From: Lachnospiraceae bacterium
GTDB taxonomy: Bacteria; Bacillota; Clostridia; Lachnospirales; Lachnospiraceae
Length of the DNA: 24,091 nucleotides
Assembly: GCA_021153325.1 (NCBI GenBank)
Contig: JAGKTQ010000031.1
Coordinates: 1 to 24,091, forward strand
Direction of reading: 5' to 3'
Shown in pieces: positions 23,072 to 24,091 of this stretch (its first letter is position 1; each line of letters starts with the position of its first letter). The position numbers and the translations under genes were made by a program. The notes under the pieces were generated by a model. The model was not told the origin of the DNA. It worked only from the letters and a program-made list of their open reading frames with translations, and did not search any database.

Positions 23072-24091
23072 TTACGCCGCGGATTGCGGCTCGATGATGA
23101 TGAAATCAGTATTTTCAGATTCTACAGGAACATCCGGTTCTTCCATTGGAATCTCTTCCGGGGGCAAGGCCTCCTCCGGTGTCACAGGCGTTTCCTCCAC
23201 CGGCGGAATGTTCTCCGGCGCCATTGTACCCGGATCGTCCGTTTCCGGTTCATCTGTTTCCGGATCCATCACAATAGGGCCCTCGGGGTCCACAGGAACG
23301 ACTTCCCCGGTCTCCGGATCGATCAGGTCGCCGTTTTCATTCACCAGCGGCTCATTCGTCGTCTCCTCGTCTGTCGGAATCTCCGGCGGAACAGCCGCCT
23401 TGCTGTCCTCCACATAGCCGGTGGTGGAACGAATACTACCGTCGGAATGAACGGACATAATATCCAGGTCGCTAAGGGAGAATGTCTCCACAAAGGGACT
23501 GAGCTTGTTGTTGACGATATCCAGAAGCTCACTGGCTACCGGTACAACATAAGACAGCTTCTGCTGATAAGAGCGGCTCCATGCGCTCACTCCATACCAT
23601 GGCATGGTCAAAAACTCCACACTGCTGACGCTGAGGCCCCCGGAGACCGCAGCCTTGCCGAACCACAAAATCTCCTGGAAGCTCAGGTCCGTCTCTACGC
23701 ACTCCTGAAATACCTTGGCGATCTTGCCAATGTTCATCACATTGGCCGGCTTCATCATCTGCTCAATCACGGCCTTCAGGAAGTCCTGCTGCACCTCCAT
23801 ACGACCACTGTCACCGATGCCGCTGGTGTTTCCATAAGGACTACCCGGATCATTCTTTCGCCAACGGATGACCTGCATGGCGTCGTCGCCGGTCAGCAGG
23901 CGATACCCCTTGGCCTGCTCAATGACCAGGTCCTGATAGGGATCATGGTAATCCATGTCATAAGGAACATCAAAATACACACCGCCAATGGCGTCCACCA
24001 GCTTGCCCACGGCTTCCCATTCCACGATGACCTCGTAATCCGGCTCAAAGCCCACCAACTGGGAAATTTCTTTATACAAGGCCTTGATGCC
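23072..24091 (-). CDS. LytR-CpsA-Psr (LCP) family protein, partial, cut at its N-terminus by the window end
   Basis: The reading frame is open to the last base (GIKALYKEISQLV...), so the first part of the gene lies outside the window. The visible 340 residues begin inside an LCP domain: 'YEVIVEWEAVGKLVDAIGGV', 'LTGDDAMQVIRWRKND' with the conserved Arg residues, then 'GRMEVQQDFLKAVIEQM'. LCP enzymes attach teichoic acids or other glycopolymers to peptidoglycan outside the membrane. The last 110 residues are a Pro/Glu/Thr-rich, acidic tail that looks disordered. Composition is clearly GC-rich (many GCC, GGC, CTG and CCG codons), unlike every other gene here. It ends 18 nt before potA. The family call is firm; whether it belongs to this genome is uncertain. 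Confidence 0.85.
   Translation of the reverse strand, partial: GIKALYKEISQLVGFEPDYEVIVEWEAVGKLVDAIGGVYFDVPYDMDYHDPYQDLVIEQAKGYRLLTGDDAMQVIRWRKNDPGSPYGNTSGIGDSGRMEVQQDFLKAVIEQMMKPANVMNIGKIAKVFQECVETDLSFQEILWFGKAAVSGGLSVSSVEFLTMPWYGVSAWSRSYQQKLSYVVPVASELLDIVNNKLSPFVETFSLSDLDIMSVHSDGSIRSTTGYVEDSKAAVPPEIPTDEETTNEPLVNENGDLIDPETGEVVPVDPEGPIVMDPETDEPETDDPGTMAPENIPPVEETPVTPEEALPPEEIPMEEPDVPVESENTDFIIIEPQSAA

Noticed and set aside
23094..23417. Plus-strand Ser/Gly-rich ORF opposite the LCP tail
   Set aside because: It is the antisense shadow of the Pro/Glu/Thr-rich tail of the LCP gene, with no ribosome site or known domain.

Overview
The window looks like chromosomal DNA of an anaerobic, spore-forming, low-GC Firmicute, most likely a gut Clostridia/Lachnospiraceae species. 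Reasons: AT-rich coding sequence with strong AGGAGG-type ribosome binding sites, a cotJABC spore-coat operon, a monomeric [FeFe]-hydrogenase, feoAB ferrous iron uptake, and several families common in that group (DUF1538, DUF1292, DUF4340, DUF5662). No rRNA, tRNA, CRISPR array, insertion sequence or phage gene was seen. No stretch of 300 bases lacks a gene.

Layout. Bases 1-2346 (+): a terminator of an upstream gene, then a two-gene unit made of a DUF1538 membrane protein and a protein with two PII-like domains. Bases 2432-4034 (-): cotJA-cotJB-cotJC followed 2 nt later by a Cu/Zn superoxide dismutase gene, behind a SigE-like promoter. cotJA is only 56 codons. Bases 4199-7869 (+): an ABC ATPase, a fused GldF/GldG-type permease and a DUF4340 membrane protein. 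Bases 7884-10264 (+): feoAB with a consensus SigA promoter, a Fur-box-like operator and a terminator. Bases 10322-15253 (+): [FeFe]-hydrogenase, gltX and a UvrD-type helicase. The helicase tail runs antisense through a convergent DUF1292 gene (15112-15444, -). Bases 15594-18366 (+): a GlgX-like GH13 protein whose catalytic residues appear lost, a DUF5662 protein, and a small Cys-rich protein with Arg-Asp repeats. Bases 18317-23053 (-): potABCD spermidine/putrescine uptake and an RluA-type pseudouridine synthase. Bases 23072-24091 (-): a visibly GC-rich LytR-CpsA-Psr gene cut by the window end.

Most of the window is ordinary housekeeping and accessory metabolism: iron import, hydrogen metabolism, translation, polyamine import and spore coat. 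I did not find a clearly new multi-gene system. The most unusual points are the apparently catalytically dead GlgX paralogue, the Arg-Asp/Cys-Gly-Cys repeat protein whose repeats use scrambled synonymous codons, the coupling of a superoxide dismutase to the cotJ catalase operon, the PII/DUF1538 pair, and the abrupt composition change at about 23072, which could be gene transfer or a chimeric assembly.
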